A stretch of 64,000 nucleotides of DNA from Pelotomaculum thermopropionicum SI (GCA_000010565.1 AP009389.1:1922001-1986000); one strand, 5' to 3'; positions 55,491 to 63,667 are shown, counted from the first letter of the stretch. Notes: generated by a model not told the origin, from the letters alone. Numbers and translations are program-made.

Positions 55491-55618
55491 AAGACCCCCC
55501 CCTCGACATATTAAAGCTCCGGCGTGTTACCCTGCCTTGCCCGGCAACAGCGCAAAGCCGGCCCGTCGGCAAGGCAGAAATGCTTTAAAAGCGGTCAAAC
55601 ACTACGGCCTGCCGACGG

Positions 55619-57325
55619 TTACGCTCTTTCCAGCAGGCCTGCCTGCTGATCTGCAACTGCCTGCTCTCTTACTTTGTAGCGCATCTTTTTCCCCGTCGCC
55701 GTGAAGGGCAGTTCCTCCACAAACCTGTAGTAACGGGGCTTTTTATACATGGCCAGTGCTTGATGTTTGCGGCAATGCTCATCCAGTTCCCTGGCGGTAA
55801 GGGATGGATCCATTTTAACCACATAGGCTACCACGGCTTCACCGCGAACTTTGTCGGGAACTCCGGTAACCACCGACTCCTTAACTTTGGGGTGCTGGTT
55901 AATCACTTCTTCCACCTGATCGGGATAAATATTTTCCCCGGCAGATATGATCATATCGTCCTTTCTGCCTACCACGGTGATATACTCATTTTCATCCCAG
56001 ACGCCGAGGTCGCCGATGTAAATCCAGCCCTTGTAAAAAACACGTTCGCTTTCTTCAGGGTTATTTATATAGCTGTAAGTGGTTTTGGCCGGAGCCTTTA
56101 CAATTATCTCACCAATTTCCTTGCCGTCTTTAGCAACATAATCATCAGGCTCGGCCCGCCGGTCGGGGTAAACTTTCACCACCGCCACATCGTCGTCCGT
56201 GCAGGCGCGGCCCGACGAACCGGCCATCTGCGGCAGGTCGTAGGGACGCAGAAAGGTGTTCCAGAAGGCTTCTGTAGTGCCGTAACCGTTAAAAATATTA
56301 GGGGTAAGCACCTGCTGGAACTTAATGCAGGCCTCCCTCTCCAGCGGCGCGCCCATGGTAATTATACCCTTCAGCCTGCTTAGGTCTCTGGGATTTCTAG
56401 CTTGAAAATCATGCAACAGCTTGAGCATGGGAGGCGCACCGATCAGGAAAGTAATGCCGTACTTCTCCACATAATCAAGGCATATGCGGGGAGCAAAATG
56501 CCTTAGAATCACCACTTCCCCCCCAACGTATAGAGTGGGGTTTGGCCCGCCGGAGTGAAGGCCCCCGCGGTGGAACCACGGGCTCATGTTCATGGTTTTA
56601 TCCAGAGGCGAAAGGGGAAAGTGCATGATCACATCGTGGGCGGATAAAACCTCGTTTATATTGTTAAGCGGAATTCCTTTGGGCATGCCTGTAGTCCCGG
56701 AGGTATAAAGCCGGGTGTTTTCATCGTAAATATGCATGGGCCGGGAGATTTCCGGATTGTAATCCGGATGCCCTTTTACGTAATCCTCAAAGGCAATTGA
56801 ACCGGCAAAAGGCTTTTCCTTACCCAGCGGGTCGACCATAACAACCCGGCGCGGCTTGTGCCTGGCCATATTCAACGCATCTTCGGCCGTTTTCCTGATT
56901 TCTGCGTCATAGAAAAATACCGCCGGTTTGCTGTCATCAATAATATAAGCCGTCTCTCCCGGGGAAATCCTGAAATTAATCGGGCAGTTAATTGCACCTA
57001 TCTTTTGCGGGGCAAGATAGAGAAATACAAACTCGGCGCTGTTAAGCAACTGGTACATGACCACGTCGTTTTTGCCGACACCGTCGGCCAGCAGCGCGTG
57101 AGCCAGCCTGTTGCACTCCTGATTAAGCCCGGCATAGGTCCATGTATTTCCACGCAGCGGGCAGGTAAGGGCCGGCTTGCCAGCAAACCGCCGCACATTG
57201 CGTAAAAATCCGTTCAGGTAGGTAAATTCATATTCAAATGTGTTCCTGAACATACGCACGTCGTAGGTGTAGCTGACCTGGTTAATTTTTACCACCTCCT
57301 GATCGTAATCCAACAGTTTGTTCAA
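55619..57325 (-). CDS. AMP-forming acyl-CoA synthetase
   Basis: 568 residues from the TTG at 57325 (GGGGGAAGG upstream); the open frame begins at 57355. ANL-family adenylation domain: P-loop 'YTSGTTGMPKGIPL', 'GYGTTEAFWNTFL', and the hinge 'GWIYIGDLGVWDENEYITV'. The C-terminal Lys in 'FTATGKKMRYKV' is the catalytic lysine. It activates a carboxylic acid, probably fatty or aromatic, to its CoA ester. Syntrophic propionate or aromatic degraders carry many such genes. No substrate clue beyond the thioesterase neighbour. Confidence 0.9.
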   Translation of the reverse strand: MNKLLDYDQEVVKINQVSYTYDVRMFRNTFEYEFTYLNGFLRNVRRFAGKPALTCPLRGNTWTYAGLNQECNRLAHALLADGVGKNDVVMYQLLNSAEFVFLYLAPQKIGAINCPINFRISPGETAYIIDDSKPAVFFYDAEIRKTAEDALNMARHKPRRVVMVDPLGKEKPFAGSIAFEDYVKGHPDYNPEISRPMHIYDENTRLYTSGTTGMPKGIPLNNINEVLSAHDVIMHFPLSPLDKTMNMSPWFHRGGLHSGGPNPTLYVGGEVVILRHFAPRICLDYVEKYGITFLIGAPPMLKLLHDFQARNPRDLSRLKGIITMGAPLEREACIKFQQVLTPNIFNGYGTTEAFWNTFLRPYDLPQMAGSSGRACTDDDVAVVKVYPDRRAEPDDYVAKDGKEIGEIIVKAPAKTTYSYINNPEESERVFYKGWIYIGDLGVWDENEYITVVGRKDDMIISAGENIYPDQVEEVINQHPKVKESVVTGVPDKVRGEAVVAYVVKMDPSLTARELDEHCRKHQALAMYKKPRYYRFVEELPFTATGKKMRYKVREQAVADQQAGLLERA

Positions 57326-57355
57326 AATAAAGCCTTCCCCCCTGGTTCTCTTCAA

Positions 57356-57850
57356 AGCCCACCCTCAAGCCAGCCTGTGTCTTTTTCTACATTGAAAAAA
57401 GAAATCCTGCCGGAAACGGCAACCCTTTCTATAAGCCTCTTTATCAGCTGTGTTTTTCTTCATATCATATATTACCATATTAACCAAAAGATGTTGCTAT
57501 TAAAACTGAAACCGGGAGATCATTCCCATTCTACCATGCCATTTGTCTGGTCTTCTATGGGGTTAGTATACAAGTTACACAAGAGGTAAATGGAAACCTT
57601 GCGGGAACCTGCAAAAATGAAAGAGGCTATCGAAGCTCACCTAGAAAGCTGGGAGAGAAGAAAGCGGAAGCTTGATTTGCTGGTAGGGCCTTTTACCAGG
57701 CAGTTAAACAACTGCAGCATTTTCAGGTTGACTTCAGCCAAGACGTTAAAGGAGGTGACGCGAGGACGAACTATTTAACCTAGCAATGCACGGTAGCGGA
57801 AAAGTTATAATGAACCCAGAAATTTAGACAGTAAAAACGGGGAGGTTAAG
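57356..57850. other. Intergenic region, no gene supported
   Basis: About 490 bases between the acyl-CoA synthetase and the IS3-type element. A 62-codon frame at 57590-57778 lacks a spaced ribosome site and family features. A perfect Shine-Dalgarno-like AAAGGAGGTGA occurs near 57749 without a following start codon. Low-information sequence; possibly old IS debris. Confidence 0.45.
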
Positions 57851-57856
57851 AACCAA

Positions 57857-58976
57857 ATGTCTGTTCGAAAGAGTTATTCACCGGACTTTAAAACGAAAAT
57901 TGTCCTGGAAATTCTCCGCGAAGAAAAAACCCTCGCCCAACTGTCTAGCGAGTACGGGGTCCACACCAGCCAGCTTAAACAGTGGAAGAAAAAATTGCTT
58001 TAGAAGGATTACCCACGCTGTTTACCGACGAACAAAGGGCAATTGAAAGAATGAAAAAAGAATACACCAAACAAAGCGAGGAACTCTATGCCGAAATCGG
58101 CCGCTTAACCACCCAGCTGGCCTGGTTGAAAAAAAAATGTGGTCTCGCAACTGAGCCGTGAAGAACGCATTGCCCTGGTGGAGTGGATCAACCCGGAGTT
58201 ACCGATCACCACCCAGGCTGATCTATTGGGCCTAAACCGGTCGAGCCTGTACTACAAACCGGTTGCTCCTTCCCCGGAAGAAATTGCCTTAAAGCACCGG
58301 ATTGACGAAATCTATACGGTCCATCCGTATTACGGATCGCGCCGGATTACGGCCCAATTAAGAAGAGAAGGTTTTCTGGTCAACCGCAAAGCTGTGCAGC
58401 GCCACATGCGGGAGATGGGGTTCGCCGCTATCTCCCCGGGGCCAAACTTAAGCAAAAGACGCCAGGATCACCTGGTTTATCCCTACCTGTTGAGGGGAGT
58501 GGTTATCCAACAACCAAACCAAGTCTGGGGCATCGATATCACCTACATCCGCATGCTTAAAGGTTGGCTGTACTTAACAGCCGTCCTGGACTGGTATTCC
58601 CGCTACGTGGTGAGCTGGGAGCTGTCCGATACCCTGGCGGTAGACTTCGTGTGTGCTGCTGTCGGCCAAGCCTTATCTTTGGCCAAAACAGATCATGAAT
58701 AGCGACCAGGGCAGTCAGTTTACCAGTCCGCAATATATCCAATTACTCAAGGAAGCCGGCGTCCAAATCAGCATGGACAGCCGGGGCCGCGCCCAGGATA
58801 ACATCTTCACCGAACGCCTGTGGCGGACCATCAAGTACGAGGAGGTGTACCTGCACGAATACCAGAGTCCCCGGGAAGCAAGAAGAAGACTGAGTGAATA
58901 CCTTACCTTCTACAACCACAAACGCTTACACCAGGCACTTGCCTACCGGACTCCGGCAGAAATTTACCATCCTTAG
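57857..58976 (+). mobile_element. IS3-family element, inactivated
   Basis: orfA starts at 57857 (SVRKSYSPDFKTKIVLEIL, a helix-turn-helix). At a six-A run (57989-57994) the frame changes; frame 1 stops at 58001, while the next frame continues LEGLPTLFTDEQRAIERMK. orfB begins at 58139 after a nine-A tract and carries the integrase core: IDITYIRM (first Asp), then a frameshift near 58683-58690, then MNSDQGSQFTS (second Asp) and NIFTERLWRT (Glu). The protein ends at 58976 with RLHQALAYRTPAEIYHP. The DDE residues survive but are split across frames. No convincing terminal inverted repeats were found: a possible left end TGAACCCAGAAATTT lies near 57812. Confidence 0.85.
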
Positions 58977-59119
58977 CTTACCCGGCCTTTCCCATTGTAC
59001 TTCCTGGCGGGATTCGCCTGTCAAGGGTTGCCTAAAGGCAATCGCCTGACGGCGACGGCTTTTCGCCGCCCTTGACAGGCGCTCTGCCAGAAAGAGATAA
59101 GGCAGCAAGCCGGGTAAGC
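58976..59119. repeat. 144-bp nested inverted repeat
   Basis: Outer arms GCTTACCCGGC (58976-58986) and GCCGGGTAAGC (59109-59119) are perfect. Inside them, CTGGC (59004-59008) pairs with GCCAG (59086-59090), and CGCCTGTCAAGGG (59015-59027) with CCCTTGACAGGCG (59069-59081). Within that sit two hairpins, TTGCC-taaa-GGCAA (59028-59041) and CGGCGA/TCGCCG (59050-59068). The first base coincides with the end of the IS3 orfB stop. No coding potential. It could be an IS-borne structure, a mobile non-coding repeat or a structured RNA. Confidence 0.75.
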
Positions 59120-59288
59120 AAAAAGCTATTCCAAAATAGTATATTATAACAGGGATAATTAACCAGAAATGGTAACGCAAAATTTAAACTTTCTCTTTTG
59201 TATCAGTCATATGTATATAAACGAAAATATGTTTGGTTCTAAAATTTTTTCAAAAAACTGTCTTAACAAAGGGGTCCACCTTGAAACA

Positions 59289-59391
59289 CTGGGATATATG
59301 ACGCCAAGCAAATTTTACGAAGAATTTTTAAGAAATAATGCAAGTCGGGGAGTATTAGTCGTTTAAGTCCAAATAATCGGGGGCCAGTACA
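59289..59391 (+). mobile_element. IS end remnant, left copy
   Basis: Encodes the last residues of an integrase-core transposase (LGYMTPSKFYEEFLRN ... stop at 59366) plus 25 bases to the IS end, which reads inward as TGTACTGGCCCCCGATTATT. All 103 bases are identical, in opposite orientation, to 62625-62727. The body of the transposase is missing on the left side of 59289. Confidence 0.85.
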
Positions 59392-59604
59392 GTCATCAAG
59401 ACAGTCACCGTTGATGTGGTGAACAGCTTCGTTGTAGCCGTCTAGTTCTCTACCAAGTTTCTTCTCCATCACTATTCGAGTGTGAAGTACATCGCCACGT
59501 CCCGGAACCTTAGCGAATTTCCTGGGTTTATCATGACCGGCGAAGTCCTCGATATAGACCTCATAACCGCAGCAGTCACATCTACCTAAATGTGTCTTAG
59601 CCAA
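59392..59604 (-). pseudogene. HNH endonuclease, 3' part cut off by the IS end
   Basis: 71 codons remain: 'CDCCGYEVYIEDFAGHD' zinc-type Cys pair, then 'ARIVME...EAVHHINGDCLDD', the HNH core as in phage and mobile HNH nucleases (VHHIDGNKxDN). After DD the frame runs into the IS sequence, so the last His/Asn motif is lost. TTG at 59604 follows AGGAGG. A relic of a phage or intron-like element. Confidence 0.7.
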
Positions 59605-59914
59605 AGCATTCACCTCCTACACCGTGCTAATTAGCTCTATGTTTTTATTTTAAGATGCTTCCTAGCAACTTAAAAGAGGGCTTCCAAAATTTCTACAATA
59701 TTCGACATGGCCAATTTTGGTAAAGAAATTCCATATCTATTACCATCATATTCATACGATGGACAAGTTATTTGCCTTTCCATCATAAGGAATGTATTTG
59801 ACGAACGACATTAGAAAAAACGATGACTTATTTCCAATATATGGAACCATTTTGACCTGCCATTCGTCTTAATAAATAGACGGATGGAAGGAGGTGAAGG
59901 TTCCGCGCTTCTCC
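59605..59914. other. Leader region of the riboswitch, no gene
   Basis: Between the HNH relic and the riboswitch. AT-rich. It should contain the riboswitch promoter (TTGACC at about 59852), but no convincing -10 at the right distance was found. No frame is supported. Confidence 0.4.
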
Positions 59915-60022
59915 AACGAAACCGAATACCTACGTTAAGGGCAAACCCATTGAAAGGTGGGGACGCAAAGCTATAGGGTCTAAGGTACTTCCCGGCACTA
60001 TGATAGCCTGGCTGTCGCTGCT
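59915..60022 (+). ncRNA. Cyclic di-GMP-I (GEMM-I) riboswitch
   Basis: The diagnostic core is present: AGGGCAAACC, a P2 stem CCCATT-GAAA-GGTGGG with a GNRA tetraloop, then GGGACGCAAAGC, then TCTAAGG in P3 (the tetraloop receptor) and ATGATAGCCTGGC on the 3' side. In GEMM-I these fold to bind one c-di-GMP. A terminator follows 10 bases later, so the switch probably acts by transcription termination. It precedes a gene for a sigma-region-2-like protein. Confidence 0.93.
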
Positions 60023-60032
60023 GCAGAAGTCT

Positions 60033-60069
60033 AAGACCTGCCGTCTGCCAAAGTGTGGTAGGTCTTTTT
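60033..60069 (+). terminator. Riboswitch-controlled terminator
   Basis: AAGACCTGCC (60033-60042) pairs with GGTAGGTCTT (60057-60066, one G-T pair), then five Ts. It lies between the aptamer and the next gene's ribosome site (GGAGGTG at 60079-60085). Whether c-di-GMP stops or permits read-through is not obvious from the sequence. Confidence 0.82.
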
Positions 60070-60091
60070 GCCTCTGTGGAGGTGACAAAAC

Positions 60092-60343
60092 TTGCAAAGA
60101 AAACCGAAACTCCGAGAACTGATTGCTCTAGCGAAGAGTGGTAATGAAGAATCTATGACCCAGGTTGTTAAACGCTTCATTCCAATCGTCAAGAAATACA
60201 GCCGTCAGCTAGGATACGAGAAGGCTTGCTCCGATTTGGTGACTTGGATAATAGAAGCTGTTTACCGCTACCGACCAAATACCACGTGGGGTAGGGATGA
60301 GCTAAACCGGTACTTCTCCCGTAAAAGCGACCATCAGAAATAA
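60092..60343 (+). CDS. Sigma-region-2-like / HTH_16-type small protein
   Basis: 83 residues, TTG start after GGAGGTG. 'LRELIALAKSGNEESMTQVVKRF' and 'IPIVKKYSRQLGYEKACSDLVTWIIEAV' match the pattern of sigma region 2.1-2.2 and of the helix-turn-helix proteins of the TcdR/UviA and conjugative-transposon type. B. subtilis RsoA, a 79-residue partner of SigO, has the same size and layout. The downstream region-4 protein would complete a split sigma factor. Controlled by the c-di-GMP riboswitch. Confidence 0.7.
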   Translation: MQRKPKLRELIALAKSGNEESMTQVVKRFIPIVKKYSRQLGYEKACSDLVTWIIEAVYRYRPNTTWGRDELNRYFSRKSDHQK

Positions 60344-60361
60344 CTCAAAAATTTTTTTTAG

Positions 60362-60387
60362 TAGGGGGGTATTAAAACGCCCCCCTA
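60362..60387 (+). terminator. GC-rich hairpin between the two sigma-like genes
   Basis: TAGGGGGG (60362-60369) pairs with CCCCCCTA (60380-60387), then TTTTCTC. The T-tract is weak, so it may only attenuate and set the ratio of the two proteins. Confidence 0.55.
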
Positions 60388-60492
60388 TTTTCTCTTTATG
60401 CAGTAGAGGGCAGGTTAGACAAGCTGGAAGGAGGTGGACGATGATGGCTCCCTACACCTGACATCTACGACAGCGTTGAAGAAGCCCGGATT

Positions 60493-60876
60493 ATGGCCTG
60501 GTTTTTAACCGGCCTACGCCACGAAGCTATCAGGTTAGCGAAGAAGCATAAGCGGCTACGGGAGCACGAACTACTAATCCTTAACAACCTACTCAGTCAA
60601 GAAGCCGAAGATGAGATGACAGAGATGCTTGATACCGTAGCCGGCACAGATGACATTTTGGCCGAAGTAGAGGACTCTGTATTCCTTCAGGAAGCCCTCA
60701 CGATGCTGACGCCACAGCAGCAAAAAGTCATTACGGCAACGGTCCTGGAGGGACGTACAGAGCGGGAGGTAGCTGAACAGTTGGGAATATCACAATCGGT
60801 CGTACACCGATTGAAAGAGCGAGCGTTGAACAGGTTAAGGAAACATTTTGTCCTGGACGAGCCCACCGCCAAGTAG
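60493..60876 (+). CDS. Sigma-70 region-4 protein, partner of a split sigma factor
   Basis: 127 residues as written. Region 4: 'ALTMLTPQQQKVITATVLEG' and the helix-turn-helix 'TEREVAEQLGISQSVVHRL'. The N-terminal helix part (FLTGLRHEAIRLAKKHKRL) may be region 2.4/3-like. The best ribosome site (AAGGAGGTGG) precedes an ATG at 60441, in a frame that reads MMAPYT and then meets TGA; dropping one T (60459) joins it to DIYDSVEEARIMAWFL. So either the true start is the unaided ATG at 60493, or the 5' end carries a frameshift. B. subtilis SigO-RsoA is the analogue. Confidence 0.72.
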   Translation: MAWFLTGLRHEAIRLAKKHKRLREHELLILNNLLSQEAEDEMTEMLDTVAGTDDILAEVEDSVFLQEALTMLTPQQQKVITATVLEGRTEREVAEQLGISQSVVHRLKERALNRLRKHFVLDEPTAK

Positions 60877-60979
60877 AGCCTCATCCAGGACGGACAACCC
60901 CCATAGGCAGGGAGTTGTTAGACTATTTTATCTCCTCCTTGCCTCGGTGTAAAGAAAAATTATTTGAGGAGGAATTCTT

Positions 60980-61540
60980 ATGCCAATTCAACCTATCCCC
61001 ACGTCCACTGTTACTTGTTCAGATGGTAGTTCTGATACGTATGTAGGTCTTAACCCGAATACTGATCCGGCTGACAAGGTTCAAGCGTTTGTTAACTGTT
61101 TCCGTAATGCCGCCTATTATGCAAGCTCTCTCTGCCTTGACCTACCACCAAAATTAATTTTAGCTCAATGGGGCGGAGAATCCGGTTGGGCTACCGGTAG
61201 TTATCAGAAAACAAATCAAAATTGGGCTAATTTGGTCTACACTAACCCAAATAATCCACCTGGGAATGAAGGTCCTGGAGTTGGAGGATGGGCGAAATTC
61301 TGTGGACGAACCAAACATGCTTATGGATATGGAAATTTCTTCGACAAAGACATTAATCCTATTTATTCAGAGCTAATTGACTACCTTGTTTGGTGCCAAA
61401 TAAAAGGTATTACGCCTAGTGAATATACATGTGCCCGATTTATAGCAGATGCTGGATACGGTGGCCCGGACCACGACGCTTACTATAACAACTTAGTAGC
61501 TTGGATGGATACATTATGTAACTTAAGCGATTTTTGTTAA
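60980..61540 (+). CDS. Glucosaminidase-like muralytic protein, no signal peptide
   Basis: 186 residues, ATG after GAGGAGG. 'PPKLILAQWGGESGWATGSYQ' resembles the catalytic-Glu motif of GH73/lysozyme-like glucosaminidases (LilAQaalESgwG). 'YGNFFDKDINPIYSELIDYL' and 'ARFIADAGYGGPDHDAYYN' fit the same fold. Seven Cys and no signal peptide or membrane helix, as in phage endolysins that need a holin. Likely the effector regulated by the upstream sigma pair. Low GC compared with the core. Confidence 0.62.
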   Translation: MPIQPIPTSTVTCSDGSSDTYVGLNPNTDPADKVQAFVNCFRNAAYYASSLCLDLPPKLILAQWGGESGWATGSYQKTNQNWANLVYTNPNNPPGNEGPGVGGWAKFCGRTKHAYGYGNFFDKDINPIYSELIDYLVWCQIKGITPSEYTCARFIADAGYGGPDHDAYYNNLVAWMDTLCNLSDFC

Positions 61541-61544
61541 CAGT

Positions 61545-61578
61545 AAGTGCCTGGTCGCGTAGCCGACCAGGCACTTTT
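61545..61578 (+). terminator. Strong terminator of the glucosaminidase-like gene
   Basis: AAGTGCCTGGTCG (61545-61557) pairs perfectly with CGACCAGGCACTT (61564-61576) then TTTTAT; it lies in the 36-base gap between convergent genes. Confidence 0.78.
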
Positions 61579-62194
61579 ATAATCCCGTATGTAAGCGTAA
61601 TAGAAGGTCGACCTCTTTTTTGAGCCATTGTCCATAATCGGACAAATAGTAAAGATCCCATTTAGTTTGGTTATCTGGGTGCTGGATTCCGAAACAGGCA
61701 TCATTTACATTATCCGGATTTATATAGATAATTAAGTCCTTGTGAGCAATATCATTCATTCCCTGCTTCGGCCTATATGGCTCATAAATAAGGCGAACCG
61801 AACAAAAAGCATCCTTTATTTTATCCTCATTTTTTAGATTTTTATTAAGTTCTTTTAACTCCACTTGCTTAATTTCTGGTTGTATTCCAGCACCGCCCCG
61901 CGGGGCTACCCATAGCAAGTCCCGAATGTCTAAGATTATGCCTGATTCCCTCAACGTGAGCGGATTAAAAGAAAAAACGTCACTGCCTCTTTTTACAATA
62001 ATTTGAGTAAGTTTCTTTTCGGCTGGAGCTTGTGGATGAGTATTAGAAGGAGCTTGAATTTGTTGAGAAATTTGTGAAGTTGTCTGCAGGGGAACACTCA
62101 AGTTTTCAGCCTTGTTCTTGCTATTTATTGCACAAGCAGGAATAGTAATAGTAAAAATAGGTATAATTACATATAATAACCACCTCTTCCTCAC
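61577..62194 (-). CDS. Lipoprotein of unknown function
   Basis: 205 residues from the GTG at 62194 (GGGAGG eight bases upstream); the open frame extends 36 codons further without support. Signal peptide with lipobox TIPAC (Cys about 20), then a Ser/Thr/Gln/Pro linker (NLSVPLQTTSQISQQIQ ...) and a globular domain with 'QIIVKRGSDVFSFNPLTL' and 'LWVAPRGGAGIQPEIKQVEL'. Not recognised. It is inside the IS-bounded segment. Confidence 0.65.
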   Translation of the reverse strand: MRKRWLLYVIIPIFTITIPACAINSKNKAENLSVPLQTTSQISQQIQAPSNTHPQAPAEKKLTQIIVKRGSDVFSFNPLTLRESGIILDIRDLLWVAPRGGAGIQPEIKQVELKELNKNLKNEDKIKDAFCSVRLIYEPYRPKQGMNDIAHKDLIIYINPDNVNDACFGIQHPDNQTKWDLYYLSDYGQWLKKEVDLLLRLHTGL

Positions 62195-62469
62195 TGGCAA
62201 AACCTCCCTTAAGAATTTTTTCTGTAAAAAATACAGACGCACAAACCGGCTATTTCGTTCCGCTGCTCGCAGAAAAATCTTCAACAACTCTACCAGAGGC
62301 ATCAGCCTCTACGATGCTGTCACCTGGCAAGATTATTTCTTTATAATCCGGCCAACCGTCTAGTAGCCGTTTAACAGAGTTTCCTTCCTTGCCTTCTAAA
62401 GTAGTTACCACCATAGTAATCTCATACTCTTAAACTAATCTAAAACACTTATTGTGCCGAAATACGTCT

Positions 62470-62624
62470 CTACACCCTTCCAATCGGGAGGAGCAGGAAC
62501 TCCTTTGGATATTGAATAGGATAATTTAATACCCAATAATCGAGGTCATGCAACACCTGATGAGCATACCACAGATTTTTGATGTCGTGGTTCTTCACGG
62601 CTTCGTCTATCAGTTCTTGAACTT
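62470..62624 (-). pseudogene. 3' fragment of an unknown gene cut by the right IS end
   Basis: Reading leftward from the IS end gives KVQELIDEAVKNHDIKNL, then WYAHQVLHDLDYWVLNYP and FLLLPIGRV, and a stop (62470-62472). No start codon with a ribosome site: the gene's 5' part lay where the IS now is. Strong amphipathic coding pattern. Not recognised. Confidence 0.55.
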
Positions 62625-62770
62625 TGTACTGGCCCCCGATTATTTGGACTTAAACGACTAATACTCCCCGACTTGCATTATTTCTTAAAAATTCTTCGTA
62701 AAATTTGCTTGGCGTCATATATCCCAGCGTTTGATGGGGCCTTAAAGTATTGTGTAAATTCTCATTTTCA
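62625..62770 (-). mobile_element. IS end remnant, right copy
   Basis: Encodes the transposase C-terminus ENENLHNTLRPHQTLGYMT and onward to the same stop. 62625-62727 is an exact inverted copy of 59289-59391. PHQTLGYMTP is the C-terminal motif of IS481/IS3-type integrase-core transposases. Upstream of about 62770 the frame is closed. Confidence 0.85.
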
Positions 62771-62965
62771 TTTTAGTTCAGTCCAGGCATATATTATCAG
62801 ATTGAACAATATGCAACCGGTTTTAATACCATAGCAATCTGCAAATTTTTCTCATTTTCTTTTAGTAATGTCCGTCCGTCCTCTCCCATATGTTAGCATA
62901 CCCACCTGTGTACCCCTTCAAATTCCAATGCGAAAAAGGTAGAATATTTGGCGGTGTTAATTACC

Positions 62966-63550
62966 ATGCAGCAGATATTCTACACTTCCGTCTCACCCGA
63001 AGAATATTACCGTCTGGGCAAAGATTTCCCTTTTCCCGTACCCGATTCCTGCCCGAATCCTGGCTGCCTGGTCAAGATAGCCCCGCAAAAGCATGGTTTT
63101 TACCGCCGGAACGTCGTCACCCCGGATTTCAGCGCCCGGATTTTGATCCGCCGGTACCATTGTAAATATTGCGGCAAGACCATCTCGTACCTGCCTTCCT
63201 TCTGCCTGCCTTACTTCCAGTACACCGTGGAGGTAATCTATACCGTTCTTCGGTACATCCTGGTGTTTTGCTACTCCCTTCGGGCCTCTTTGCAGTTGCT
63301 CAAGCGGTTATTCTGGACCCCCGCCCACCTGCAGTTTTACGCCCGGCGCTTTTTTGCCAACCTATACCACATCAAACTGGGCCTTCGCCAGCTCCTCCCC
63401 CGGGTAGAGCTACCCGGGGAGAACCTGGATAAAAGGGAAGGAGCCAAAAAGGTACTGCACATTGTGGCTGCTGGATTCGCCCACATCCAGACCTTCTCCA
63501 CCAGGTTTTACGCCCAATGTGGGTACTCTTTCCTGGCTCCTCGCACATAA
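62966..63550 (+). CDS. DUF6431-type zinc-ribbon protein, IS-associated
   Basis: 194 residues from the ATG at 62966 (GGCGGTG upstream; the frame is open six codons earlier). Cys pattern 'CPNPGCLVK' and 'RRYHCKYCGKTISYLPSF' forms a zinc ribbon. The rest is basic and aromatic. Such proteins are encoded directly upstream of a DDE transposase and are thought to be accessory proteins of that IS. 160 bases ahead of the partial transposase here. Confidence 0.75.
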   Translation: MQQIFYTSVSPEEYYRLGKDFPFPVPDSCPNPGCLVKIAPQKHGFYRRNVVTPDFSARILIRRYHCKYCGKTISYLPSFCLPYFQYTVEVIYTVLRYILVFCYSLRASLQLLKRLFWTPAHLQFYARRFFANLYHIKLGLRQLLPRVELPGENLDKREGAKKVLHIVAAGFAHIQTFSTRFYAQCGYSFLAPRT

Positions 63551-63667
63551 TTTTAGCATCTAAAAGAGCCTTTTGGGTACCCCTTTGGAAGGGCAAAAGC
63601 CGCCAACAAACCTTTTGTCTTTTTGTTTGGCCGGGGAAATGTTACGATTACGGCGGCGCCGAAAAAA

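Noticed and set aside
57743-57760. Perfect AAAGGAGGTGA Shine-Dalgarno sequence
   Set aside because: No ATG, GTG or TTG follows at a workable distance, so it cannot be tied to a gene.
57377-57778. Two plus-strand frames of 60-70 codons between the acyl-CoA synthetase and the IS3 element
   Set aside because: No spaced ribosome site, no recognisable family, low-complexity translation; probably chance frames or very old debris.
58120-58142. Nine-A tract between the IS3 orfA and orfB frames as a programmed -1 frameshift site
   Set aside because: The present offset between the frames is +1/-2, not -1, and orfA already carries another frame change at 57989-57994, so decay explains it better.
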